Positions 37,897 through 45,968 of a DNA stretch of 64,000 nt are shown here, piece by piece; within the stretch, counting starts at the first letter, position 1; each line of letters begins with the position of its first letter. Origin of the DNA: Aeromonas jandaei (lineage in GTDB: Bacteria > Pseudomonadota > Gammaproteobacteria > Enterobacterales > Aeromonadaceae); the NCBI RefSeq assembly GCF_037890695.1, contig NZ_CP149571.1, forward strand, positions 7,501 to 71,500. Reading direction: 5' to 3'. The notes below the pieces were generated by a model. The model saw nothing but the letters and a program-made list of their open reading frames with translations, had not been told where the DNA came from and made no database searches. Made by a program: the position numbers and the translations under genes.

Positions 37897-39809
37897 ATGA
37901 TAGTTGCCAGTCAAATCGAACTGATCCGCGGCGGCCGCAAGCTGCTGGACAACGCCTCCGCCACCATTCACCCGGGCCACAAGGTGGGTCTGGTGGGCAA
38001 AAACGGCTGTGGCAAGTCCACCTTTTTTGCACTGGTACGGGGGGAGCTGGCCATCGACAGCGGCAGCTTCAGCCTGCCCGCCGGCTGGCAGATTGCGGGC
38101 GTGGCGCAGGAGACCCCGGCGCTCGATTGCTCCGCCCTCGACTACGTGATCGACGGCGACAAGGAGTTCCGCGCGCTGGAGGCCGAACTCGCCCAGGCCG
38201 AGCAGGAGGACAACGGCCTGCTGGTGGCCGAGCTGCACAGCAAGCTCGACACCATCGGCGCCTACAGCATCCGCGCCCGCGCCGCCGAACTGCTGCACGG
38301 CCTCGGTTTTGCCGACGAGCAGCTCAGCTCGCCGGTACGCAGCTTCTCCGGTGGCTGGCGCATGCGCCTGAACCTCGCCCAGGCGCTGCTCTGCCGCTCC
38401 GATCTGCTGCTGCTCGATGAACCGACCAACCACCTGGATCTCGACGCCGTCATCTGGCTGGAGAAGTGGCTCAAGGGCTATCAGGGCACGCTGGTGCTGA
38501 TCTCTCACGACCGCGATTTCCTCGACTCGGTCATCAGCCGCATCATCCATATCGAGAACGGCAAGCTCAACGAATACACCGGCGGCTACTCCGACTTCGA
38601 ACTGCAGCGTGCCGAACATCTGGCCCAGCAGCAGTCGATGTACGAGAAGCAGCAGCGCGAGATGGCCCACATGCAATCCTATGTGGCAACCGCTTCCGCT
38701 ACAAGGCCTCCAAGGCCCGTCAGGCCCAGAGCCGCCTGAAAGCGATGGAGCGGATGGAGAAGATCCTGCCCGCCCACGCCGACTCCGAGTTCAGCTTCGA
38801 GTTTCGCGAGCCGTCGGCCCTGCCGACCCCGCTCATCGCCATGGAGAACCTCTCCGCCGGTTACGGCGACAAGGTGATCCTCGAGAAGATCAAACTCAAT
38901 CTGGTACCGGGTTCGCGCATCGGTCTGCTCGGTCGCAACGGCGCCGGTAAATCGACCTTTATCAAGATGCTGGCCGGCTCCAACCCGCCGCTCTCCGGCA
39001 AGCTGGAAGTGAGCGCCGGGGTGAGCATCGGTTACTTTGCCCAGCATCAGCTGGAGACCCTGCGTCTCGACGATACCCCGCTCGACCATCTGGTGCGCCT
39101 CGCGCCGGACAAGACCGAGCAGGAGCTGCGCAACTATCTGGGCAGCTTTGGCTTCCACGGTGACAAGGCCCTCGACAAAGTGGCCCCCTTCTCCGGCGGT
39201 GAAAAGGCGCGGCTGGTGCTGGCCCTCATCACCTGGCAAAAGCCGAACCTCTTGCTGCTCGATGAACCGACCAACCACCTGGATCTGGAGATGCGCCACG
39301 CCCTGACCATGGCGCTGCAAGGCTTCGAAGGGGCCATGGTAGTGGTATCACACGATCGCCACCTGCTGCGCACCACCACCGACGACTTCTATCTGGTACA
39401 CGGTGGCCGGGTCGAGCCGTTCGACGGCGATCTCGACGACTACCACAAGTGGCTCGGCGAGCAGGAGAAAGAGGCCAACGCCAAGCCGACCGATGGCCCC
39501 GTCTCTGCCAACTCGGCGGTGGCGCGCAAGGATCAGAAGCGGCGCGAGGCGGAGTTCCGCCAGCAGACCCGTCCGCTGCGCCAGAAGCTGGAAAAGCTCG
39601 AAGCGAGCATGGAGAAGCTGCAGGGCAAGCTGGCCGACATCGAGAGCCAGCTGGCCAATCCGGCCATCTACGAGGAGAGCGCCAAGCAGAAGCTCTCCGA
39701 GCTGCTCAAGTCCCAGGGCCCCATCAAGGAGGAGCTGGAGAACGTCGAGATGGAGTGGATGAGCCTCTCCGAAGAGCTGGAAACCATGGAGCAGGAATTC
39801 CTTGCGTGA
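37897..39809 (+). pseudogene. yheS: ABC-F ATPase YheS (EttA-related), interrupted by one frameshift
   Basis: Two ABC cassettes on one soluble chain, no membrane segments. First cassette: Walker A GKNGCGKST, signature FSGGWRMRL, Walker B LLLLDEPTNHLDLD. Second cassette: GRNGAGKST, FSGGEKARL, LLLLDEPTNHLDLE, then a C-terminal coiled coil. The frame breaks at about 38686-38688 in the inter-domain linker, where QSYV should continue as DRFRYKASKA. Deleting two bases restores exactly 636 residues (E. coli 637). ABC-F proteins act on the ribosome. As written, the first frame ends after the first cassette. The next gene overlaps the stop. Confidence 0.9.
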
Positions 39810-40263
39810 CGAAATGCTGATGGCCCCGGAGCGGGTCGCTGCCGATGAACTCCCCTCCCCGCGCGGCTTCTGGCAGTGGAGCGGCGAGGTGTATGGCGCC
39901 CGCAGCCATGACTGGCTCACCGTGCAGGAGCTGGGGGGCAACGTCAATCTGGCCCTGCTGCTGCATCGCCTCGATGAGCTCGGGATCCCGGTCGACCTGC
40001 TCGACCTGCAGCCCGCCCTGCTGCAAACCGAAGCCGTGCTGACCCCCTGGCGCGCCCTGCGCAAAAACGCCAAGGGGCGGCTCGGCGAATCCGAATATCA
40101 GGCCATGCTGGCCCACGAGCTGGAGCTGGAGCGGCTCCAGCAGGGGGTGCTGCTGCAAACCCTGCGCAGCCTCACCCTGGTGCGCGGCAAGAGCCAGAAT
40201 CTGTTGAACTATCTATCGCTACTGGGGGCCACGCAGGGCCCCCTCAGAGACCTAATATGCTGA
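39802..40263 (+). CDS. TIGR02444 family protein
   Basis: 153 residues from a TTG at 39802; an ATG at 39814 is the alternative and AGGAATTCC upstream does not settle it. The family is recognised by FWQWSGEVYG near the start and the LLLHRLDELGI block; it is typically found beside yheS in gammaproteobacteria. Function unknown. It overlaps the yheS end by 8 bases and the rlmJ start by 7, so the three genes probably form an operon. Confidence 0.8.
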   Translation: MRDEMLMAPERVAADELPSPRGFWQWSGEVYGARSHDWLTVQELGGNVNLALLLHRLDELGIPVDLLDLQPALLQTEAVLTPWRALRKNAKGRLGESEYQAMLAHELELERLQQGVLLQTLRSLTLVRGKSQNLLNYLSLLGATQGPLRDLIC

Positions 40264-41111
40264 GTTATCGCCACGCCTTTCACGCCGGCAACCACGCCGA
40301 CGTGCTGAAACACACCGTTCAGGCCCTGATCATCGAGTCCCTCAAGAAGAAGGAGAAACCCTTCATCGTGCTGGATACCCATGCCGGCGGCGGTCTCTAC
40401 GACCTGCGCGGCGAGTGGTCGCAGAAGAAGGCGGAGTATGCCGACGGCATCGGCCGGCTGTGGGACGAGCGCGGCCAGTGGCCCGCCATGGCCCCCTATT
40501 TCGCCGTTATCGACGAGATGAATAGCGATGGCCAGCTCCACTACTACCCCGGCTCGCCGGAGCTGTCGCGCCGCCTCACCCGCGCGCAGGACAAGCTGGC
40601 GCTGATGGAGCTGCACAACAACGAAGTGGAAGACCTGCGCGCCAACATGGGTTACGACCCGCGCGTCGCCGTCCACCATCGTGACGGCTTCGAGGGGCTG
40701 GTCGCCCTGCTGCCGCCCACCCCGCGCCGCGGGCTGGTGCTGATCGACCCGCCCTATGAGCTCAAAGAAGATTACTTCGCCGTGGTCGATACCCTGAAAA
40801 AGGCGCAGAAGCGCTGGGCCACCGGCATCTACGCCCTCTGGTATCCCATTCTGGGGGAAGAGGCGGACAAATCCCGCGACATGCTGCGCGCCATCAAGCG
40901 CGAGAACTTCGGCAATGTCCTGGTGGCCGAGCTGGAAGTGGCCGGTCAGACCAAGGATTGGGGCATGAACGGCTCAGGCATGCTGATCATCAGCCCGCCC
41001 TGGATGCTGGACGAGCAGATTGAAGCCTTCCTCAAACCCCTCTGCGCCAAGCTGGCGCAGGGCGCCGGTGCCCAATACAAGGTCGAGTGGCTCAACAAGG
41101 TCGAAGAGTAA
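40257..41111 (+). CDS. rlmJ: 23S rRNA (adenine-2030-N6)-methyltransferase RlmJ
   Basis: 284 residues. YRHAFHAGNHADVLKH at the N-terminus and the catalytic LIDPPYE motif of N6-adenine methyltransferases are typical; LDTHAGGG is the SAM-binding motif I. It methylates A2030 of 23S rRNA, late in the same ribosome-linked operon as yheS. A terminator follows at 41190. Confidence 0.94.
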   Translation: MLSYRHAFHAGNHADVLKHTVQALIIESLKKKEKPFIVLDTHAGGGLYDLRGEWSQKKAEYADGIGRLWDERGQWPAMAPYFAVIDEMNSDGQLHYYPGSPELSRRLTRAQDKLALMELHNNEVEDLRANMGYDPRVAVHHRDGFEGLVALLPPTPRRGLVLIDPPYELKEDYFAVVDTLKKAQKRWATGIYALWYPILGEEADKSRDMLRAIKRENFGNVLVAELEVAGQTKDWGMNGSGMLIISPPWMLDEQIEAFLKPLCAKLAQGAGAQYKVEWLNKVEE

Positions 41112-41557
41112 GCCCGCTCCGGCGCCCGGTCAACGCGCCAGCGAGACGATCAGCCAAGCCGTTCACAGTGGCGGCATGGCCAGCAAAGAGAAGCCCCGTT
41201 CAGGGGCTTCTTGTTTTTTACCCGCCACCGCTTTTACCCGCCGACACTTTTCCCCACTAACTGTTTTCCTCACCAATGGCCACGCGCCCCACCTGCACAC
41301 CAGACCAGCCGTTATTGATTAATTAGTTGATCTGGCTCAGGAATTCCCCGCATCACCCTTTCCCTTGGCCAAGGGGCCGGTACTATAGCCAATTGGCAAT
41401 ACGAGCCTCGTCGGAGTCACCCCATGAGCCATGCCAGCCACACCCCGTTGGTTAAAAGCAGCAGACTGGAGGCTGTAATTCAGGGGCGGTAGCCATACCA
41501 ATTCCCCCTGCATGCCCAGCCGGTGACTCATCCACAACATCCAAATCAAGGTGGTGT
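41112..41557. other. 446-bp intergenic region
   Basis: Apart from the rlmJ terminator it holds a small palindrome near 41361-41375 (CCCTTGGCCAAGGG) and a TACTAT candidate -10 box near 41390. A 112-codon minus-strand open frame crosses it and the VOC start and is rejected. Nothing else is recognised. Confidence 0.45.
41190..41210 (+). terminator. Terminator of rlmJ
   Basis: GAAGCCCC/GGGGCTTC around GTTCA, followed by TTGTTTTTT. Confidence 0.85.
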
Positions 41558-41986
41558 ATGGAAACACAAACACTGCATCGGGGTCGTTTGATCGACCATA
41601 TCCAGCTGGTGGTAAAAGATTTGGCCGCCAGCGAGCGCTTTTACACGGCCATTCTCGCCACCCTCGATATTCCACTGGGCGGTACCGGCGATAGCTACTT
41701 CTGGGCCGACGAACTGTTTGTCACCTCTGTCGATAGCCCCGCCGCGCTGGGCGTGTTGACCGGTCGCCACCACCTCGCCTTTCAGGCAAAAGATCGCGCC
41801 ATGGTTGATCGCTTTTATCAAACCGCGCTGGCCCACGGCGGCCAAGATAACGGCGCCCCCGGCGAGCGTAATTATCACCCCGGCTATTACGCCGCCTTTG
41901 TCCTCGACCCGGATGGCAATAATATCGAAGCGGTTTATCACGGCGAGGCAACGCGTAGTGCTAGGTCGGTGGAGATTCGGTTTTAG
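41558..41986 (+). CDS. VOC (glyoxalase/bleomycin-resistance fold) family protein
   Basis: 142 residues. Two beta-alpha-beta-beta-beta units: IDHIQLVVKDLAASERFYTAIL at the start with the first metal His, HHLAFQAKD mid-protein and FVLDPDGNNIEAVYHG near the end with the metal-binding Glu. Members are metal-dependent lyases, dioxygenases or resistance proteins. The substrate cannot be read from sequence. Last GC-rich gene before an AT-rich islet. Confidence 0.85.
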   Translation: METQTLHRGRLIDHIQLVVKDLAASERFYTAILATLDIPLGGTGDSYFWADELFVTSVDSPAALGVLTGRHHLAFQAKDRAMVDRFYQTALAHGGQDNGAPGERNYHPGYYAAFVLDPDGNNIEAVYHGEATRSARSVEIRF

Positions 41987-42290
41987 CAAGAGGGCGGTGT
42001 AATAATGGGTAGGACGTATAATGACGTCACTAGATAATGATGCCCAACGCAAAAGAGTGAGCATAAAAATATTTATTCACAGCCAATGCTTTCACTGTTT
42101 TTTCTATACAGCCATGTATATTTATGGAAAATAATGACTAAAGCGAACACATTCAGTGCCAATGCTGTGCCCCCTTTAATTTAAAATGTCATTTATCACC
42201 GCATATATCAGACTGGTGTAGAGTTAGATGGAAGACGGTATTAATGTGTTAGTACCGTCCTCCATCTAATCACTATTGGGTATCTGAATA
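41987..42290. other. 304-bp AT-rich intergenic region
   Basis: The composition drops in GC from about 42040 onward. Contains the hairpin at 42224-42269 and no credible gene. Confidence 0.5.
42224..42269 (+). promoter_or_regulatory. Long hairpin upstream of the HEPN gene
   Basis: Arms of 17 bases (42224-42240 and 42253-42269) pair with a single mismatch around a 12-base loop, ending 21 bases before the ATG. It could be an operator for the HTH of the downstream protein, an attenuator, or a structured RNA that its HEPN domain acts on. No T-tract follows. Confidence 0.6.
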
Positions 42291-43073
42291 ATGACTAAGC
42301 GCCAAATTGCAGTTGGTCATCTACGTGTAGAAAAGCCTTTGCACGTAATCGCGAAAGAAATGGATGTGTCATTCCAAACAATAGTTCGCTACATGAAGCT
42401 ACAGGTTGCCGAAGGTGGTGTAACAGCCTCAGAGGTGTTCTTCGGAATTGATCCATCACATCGAGATTTACTTCACAATCTGTTAGAAAGATCTGATGGC
42501 AAAGCCACCAAGTCATATTACCGAGATGCAGCAGCTCAAGAAATATCTTGGGACGAAGCAAATCTCTACTGGGCTATGGCTTTCTCGACAGCAAATCGCG
42601 GAGACATGTACGAACGAATTGCAGATCTCGAAGTCGGTCTTCATCAACATATTAAAGATATTCTCATCAAAGAGTTTGGCGATTCTGAGTCGGCTTGGTG
42701 GCGAAACGGCGTTCCACTACCTGTTCGAAAAGCCTGCGTCCAAGCCCGAGAAGAAGATGCCGAACCTGTAGATAACCCGTTCGCCTATACAACTTTCATC
42801 CACCTGTCGGAAATCATCGAAAAGAACTGGAAATTGTTCTCTGTAAATCTTCCAAAATCATTCGTTGCAAATAAGCAAAAACTTCTTACAGACCTCAAGA
42901 AACTGAACTCAATCAGAAATGCTGTTATGCACCCGGTCAAGGGAAAGTCGTGGGACCAAGATGATTTTGCCTTTGTTGGTAAATTGCTCTCCGAGTTGAG
43001 TCTCTATGCACAGAAAACAGGGAAGGCATCGACACTAATTCACCGAACAGTCGTATTCGGTGCGCATCGCTAA
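42291..43073 (+). CDS. HTH-HEPN (Swt1-like) protein, possible ribonuclease or defence effector
   Basis: 260 residues, AT-rich gene. Residues about 15-38 form a helix-turn-helix (LHVIAKEMDVSFQTIVRYMK). Residues about 105-240 resemble the Swt1-type HEPN domain: a helix with ERIADLEVGLHQHIKDIL, a WW pair (136-137), HLSEIIEKNWKLF and the metal-independent RNase motif RNAVMH (Arg209-x4-His214, with Asn after Arg, the HEPN consensus RNxxxH). HEPN proteins are often toxin or abortive-infection RNases. No cognate MNT antitoxin or partner is adjacent, and a strong hairpin precedes the gene. The ribosome-binding site is weak. The domain call is by eye; anti-phage function is inference. Confidence 0.65.
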   Translation: MTKRQIAVGHLRVEKPLHVIAKEMDVSFQTIVRYMKLQVAEGGVTASEVFFGIDPSHRDLLHNLLERSDGKATKSYYRDAAAQEISWDEANLYWAMAFSTANRGDMYERIADLEVGLHQHIKDILIKEFGDSESAWWRNGVPLPVRKACVQAREEDAEPVDNPFAYTTFIHLSEIIEKNWKLFSVNLPKSFVANKQKLLTDLKKLNSIRNAVMHPVKGKSWDQDDFAFVGKLLSELSLYAQKTGKASTLIHRTVVFGAHR

Positions 43074-43104
43074 GAATTTGTCATGTACGACATATGCCCA
43101 GCTC

Positions 43105-43147
43105 GTAGGTTCGAATAGCGCAGCGTATTCGGACAATCGCGAATAAA
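43105..43147 (+). repeat. REP-like repeat, copy D
   Basis: GTAGGTTCGAATAGCGCAGC start, TATTCGGACAATCGCG core end. Almost identical to copy E 1.6 kb downstream in the same orientation. Confidence 0.8.
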
Positions 43148-43263
43148 CCGGCAAAAAAATCCTGAAAATCCACTATCGCTATAGCAAACGTTCCTGACGA
43201 GGTGGAGATCCTCTGCCATTCGCTTATTAAGTGAGTTTTATTTTTATCCAGTTGGAATAAACC

Positions 43264-43722
43264 ATGAAATATTCATTAAATTGGCAACAACCATTACTCT
43301 CCATGAGCAAGCGGTTCTTTATATTTATCACATTAATTTTTGCCGGGTTTGTTGCCCTCAGTACATACAAAAACCAACTCGACATGGAGTTGGGTTATTG
43401 GCTCTTTTACCAATATTTAAAAATCCTGCTAGTATCCTTCGTTGTATTGTTCGCAATGACTCAGGCGTCCCGATTGTTTTCTGTCGAATTAAGAAGTGAT
43501 GATGTGGTAGGTAGAAACCGCTTCTTCCGAAAAGTCTCCATACCCTATACAGAGATGACCGGTGTGAGCATGGAAATGTTACTAATAGTAAATTGTCTGG
43601 TTATTCGCACCAACAGTCGCAAGAAAATTTATGCACCTTTTGACTTGGATGGCTTCTCAGATTTTTCGAATGAAATAGATGTTAGACTACAAAATAACAA
43701 AACGCTTAAAAACAATGCGTAA
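43264..43722 (+). CDS. Small membrane protein of unknown function
   Basis: 152 residues. Two membrane helices (about 17-35 RFFIFITLIFAGFVALS and 45-66 LFYQYLKILLVSFVVLF) followed by a short beta-rich cytoplasmic region (VGRNRFFRKVSIPYTEMTGVSM, LVIRTNSRKKIYAPF) reminiscent of bacterial PH-like domains. The family is not recognised. AT-rich, like its neighbours, and inside the REP-bracketed segment. Confidence 0.65.
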   Translation: MKYSLNWQQPLLSMSKRFFIFITLIFAGFVALSTYKNQLDMELGYWLFYQYLKILLVSFVVLFAMTQASRLFSVELRSDDVVGRNRFFRKVSIPYTEMTGVSMEMLLIVNCLVIRTNSRKKIYAPFDLDGFSDFSNEIDVRLQNNKTLKNNA

Positions 43723-43810
43723 CCAACTCCATTTTTATATTTTGAAGTTAATCCCAATGCTTATTATCATTCCACCGTTTAACCTCGCATGAAAATCTCA
43801 TGGAGATATC

Positions 43811-44173
43811 ATGAAAATTTCTGAAGTCGCCGAGATAACAAATATTTCTATTCATACGCTACGATATTATGAGAAAGAAGGACTATTACTGGATATCCGC
43901 AGGAATGAATCAGGTCAACGTATTTTCGATAAAACAGATATTGAATGGTTAACCTGGATTAAACGTTTAAAGTCTACCGGAATGCCGCTAGCGGAAATAA
44001 AATCATTTGCCAAGCTACGCCAAGCCGGTTCTACAACCTTGTCAGAAAGGAAGTCTTTGCTTGTCGCTCATAAAACCGACCTTGAACAAGAGATAGCAAG
44101 ACTCAATGATGAACTGAATATTGTGATCTACAAAATAGATGCCTACGACCAAAAAATGCTTGACCTAGAGTGA
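43811..44173 (+). CDS. MerR-family transcriptional regulator
   Basis: 120 residues. N-terminal winged helix ISEVAEITNISIHTLRYYEKEGLL is classic MerR, with the second arm ESGQRIFDKTDIEWLTWIKRLKSTGMPL and a C-terminal dimerisation coiled coil (about 80-115). There are no cysteines, so a metal sensor is unlikely; the sequence resembles MerR proteins that react to organic compounds. Forty-four bases upstream of a monooxygenase-fold gene on the same strand, which it probably regulates. Confidence 0.87.
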   Translation: MKISEVAEITNISIHTLRYYEKEGLLLDIRRNESGQRIFDKTDIEWLTWIKRLKSTGMPLAEIKSFAKLRQAGSTTLSERKSLLVAHKTDLEQEIARLNDELNIVIYKIDAYDQKMLDLE

Positions 44174-44217
44174 ACTCGAGGGATTAACGTACAGATTCCA
44201 CTGACAAGGAGTCATTT

Positions 44218-44517
44218 ATGTTTAATCCCGGTTATTACATTACTGCCGAACTAAAGGTCAAAGTTCCTGAAAACATCAGTAAAGCTCGCCAGCACTTGAA
44301 AAAACTTTGCGAAGAGACACTAAAAGAACCTGGTTGCTCTATTTTCACACTTCATCAATGCGTAGATGATAAGCGCCGTTTCTTGCTGTGGGAAAGATTT
44401 AACAGTGAAGATGACTTCAAATTTCACTTTGAGCAACCTCATACGCAAGAATACCTGAGGCAGGATTTGACAGAGGTGGTGCAGTACTTTGTCACTGATG
44501 TGCCCGTACCGCTCTAA
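44218..44517 (+). CDS. ABM-domain (antibiotic biosynthesis monooxygenase-like) protein
   Basis: 99 residues forming one dimeric alpha/beta-barrel (ABM) domain: YITAELKVKVPE, CEETLKEPGCSIFTLHQ, FLLWERFNSEDDFKFHFEQPHTQEYL. Relatives (YgiN, quinol monooxygenases, Dabb/ABM) act on quinones or small aromatics or protect against oxidants. AAGGAG precedes the ATG. Likely regulated by the adjacent MerR protein. Confidence 0.82.
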   Translation: MFNPGYYITAELKVKVPENISKARQHLKKLCEETLKEPGCSIFTLHQCVDDKRRFLLWERFNSEDDFKFHFEQPHTQEYLRQDLTEVVQYFVTDVPVPL

Positions 44518-44523
44518 TTATCA

Positions 44524-44552
44524 CCTGACATCGGCCTCCAGCCGATGTCAGG
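44524..44552. repeat. Hairpin after the monooxygenase gene
   Basis: CCTGACATCGGC/GCCGATGTCAGG, twelve perfect pairs around CTCCA, 7 bases past the stop. No T-tract, so only a possible terminator. Confidence 0.6.
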
Positions 44553-44692
44553 CATAACGATTCGCTACAACCAACAACAAGTGATTCCACAACCACTACG
44601 GAAACTCACGAAGCTTTATCATAAGGCGCACACCTTTCTGGCTAACACTCATCCATCCACAACAGTCACGACCCTCTTATTGGTTGCAGCCC

Positions 44693-44735
44693 GTAGGTTT
44701 GAATAGCGCAGCGTATTCGGACAATCGCGTATAAC
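44693..44735 (+). repeat. REP-like repeat, copy E
   Basis: Same sequence and orientation as copy D apart from a few changes. Together they bracket 43264-44517. Confidence 0.8.
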
Positions 44736-44814
44736 CCCCGAGATAAACAAGGATCGGAAGATCCCCTTGTGGGGCTTGTATCACTCACCCTGATGCAACC
44801 CAAGGCTCGTCGGT

Positions 44815-44874
44815 GCCACTATAAGCTGGATTTATGGGTTTTCCGATTATGACCCAATTTTTGCTTATAGTGGC
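44815..44874. repeat. Palindromic dispersed element, copy 2
   Basis: Perfect 12-bp terminal inverted repeats (GCCACTATAAGC and GCTTATAGTGGC) around 36 bases. The interior is shared with 5451-5504. Size and layout suggest a MITE or a hairpin-type repeat. Confidence 0.65.
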
Positions 44875-44963
44875 TAGCGCCAGCCTGAAAGCGCCCACTT
44901 ACCGGCCGCTGGGCGCTTGTCATATACTCTTCCGTTCTTATGACACGCCGGGGAGGCGTTGAT

Positions 44964-45794
44964 ATGCAGTCACAGACTCACACCTTTATCGTCAATGGCA
45001 GTGCGCAGCCCTGCCTGCAGACGGGCAGCGGCGAGCCGCTGTTGCTGATCCATGGCGCGCTGGCCAACCACACCCTCTGGCTCGAACATATCGAGCTGCT
45101 CTCGCAGCACTACACCGTCTATGCCCCCACCCTGCGCCACTTTGGCGAGGCGGGTAGAGAGGGGCCGTTTGGTCTTGAGACCCATGCCGGCGATCTGCTT
45201 GCCCTGCTGGAGCAGTTGCCGTGCGGGCCAGTGCATCTGGCGGGCTGGTCATACGGGGCGGATGTCGCCCTGACCGCCGCCCTGATGGCGCCCGAGCGCT
45301 TTCGCTCCCTCTGTCTGGTGGAGCCGGGTTGCCCCGGCGCCCTTGATGAGCAGGGTCTTGCCGCCTTTATGGCCGATGCCGGCGCCATGTTCGGCCCGCT
45401 GTTTGCACAGGTGCAGGAGGGCAAGTTGCCACAGGCGGTCGCCAGCCTGATCGATGGCTCGGGTGGCCGCGGCGGCTATTTTGCCAGCCAGCCCGTCAAG
45501 TGGCAGCAGGCGCAGCTGGCCGAGGCCGCCAGCCTGCCCAAGCAGTTGAGCCAGAGCGAACGCCCCGACTGGTCGCCCGCACGTCTTGCCACCCTGACCC
45601 TGCCCGCCTGCGTGATGCTGGGAGCGGCGACCCGCCCGCTGTTCGCGCTGGTCGGCGAGGCTCTGGCCGCACAGCTGCCACACTGCCAGCTCAAGCAGAT
45701 CGAGGGGGCCAACCACCTCTACCCCATCGAACAACCCGCCGCCTTTGCCAATGCCTTGCAGGAGTGGCTGACCAGCCAATCCGCCGCCCGCTAG
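44964..45794 (+). CDS. Alpha/beta-hydrolase fold protein
   Basis: 276 residues from ATG 44964, preceded by GGGGAGG. LLLIHGALANHTLW gives the oxyanion hole, GWSYGAD is the nucleophile elbow with the catalytic Ser, and GANHLYP near residue 255 holds the catalytic His; an acid residue lies between. A soluble hydrolase, possibly an esterase or lactonase; the substrate is not apparent. Monocistronic. Confidence 0.85.
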   Translation: MQSQTHTFIVNGSAQPCLQTGSGEPLLLIHGALANHTLWLEHIELLSQHYTVYAPTLRHFGEAGREGPFGLETHAGDLLALLEQLPCGPVHLAGWSYGADVALTAALMAPERFRSLCLVEPGCPGALDEQGLAAFMADAGAMFGPLFAQVQEGKLPQAVASLIDGSGGRGGYFASQPVKWQQAQLAEAASLPKQLSQSERPDWSPARLATLTLPACVMLGAATRPLFALVGEALAAQLPHCQLKQIEGANHLYPIEQPAAFANALQEWLTSQSAAR

Positions 45795-45968
45795 GTCGCC
45801 ACCGGGAGGGGATGCGGGCGCACTTGGCTCTCGTATCTCCCCGGCAAAGGCGAACCTCTTCACACTTGTCACATCTGGTTACCATTGCGTGACAGTAATG
45901 CTTGTAAGCCGACAACTACATCCGTTATCAATAGCCGCTCGATGACTTCCTGATACTCCGGATTGGCT

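Larger units (their letters stand above)
44518..44963. other. 446-bp intergenic region with REP and palindromic element
   Basis: Holds the hairpin at 44524-44552, REP-like copy E (44693-44735) and the intact palindromic element (44815-44874). No gene is seen. Confidence 0.6.

Noticed and set aside
38640-38720. Programmed ribosomal frameshift as the explanation for the yheS split
   Set aside because: No slippery heptamer at the junction, and relatives encode the protein in one frame.
41337-41675. 112-codon minus-strand frame in the gap before the VOC gene
   Set aside because: Overlaps the VOC start; no ribosome-binding site or recognisable domain.
44524-44552. Hairpin after the ABM gene as a standard terminator
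   Set aside because: The stem is strong but no T-tract follows; kept only as a hairpin.
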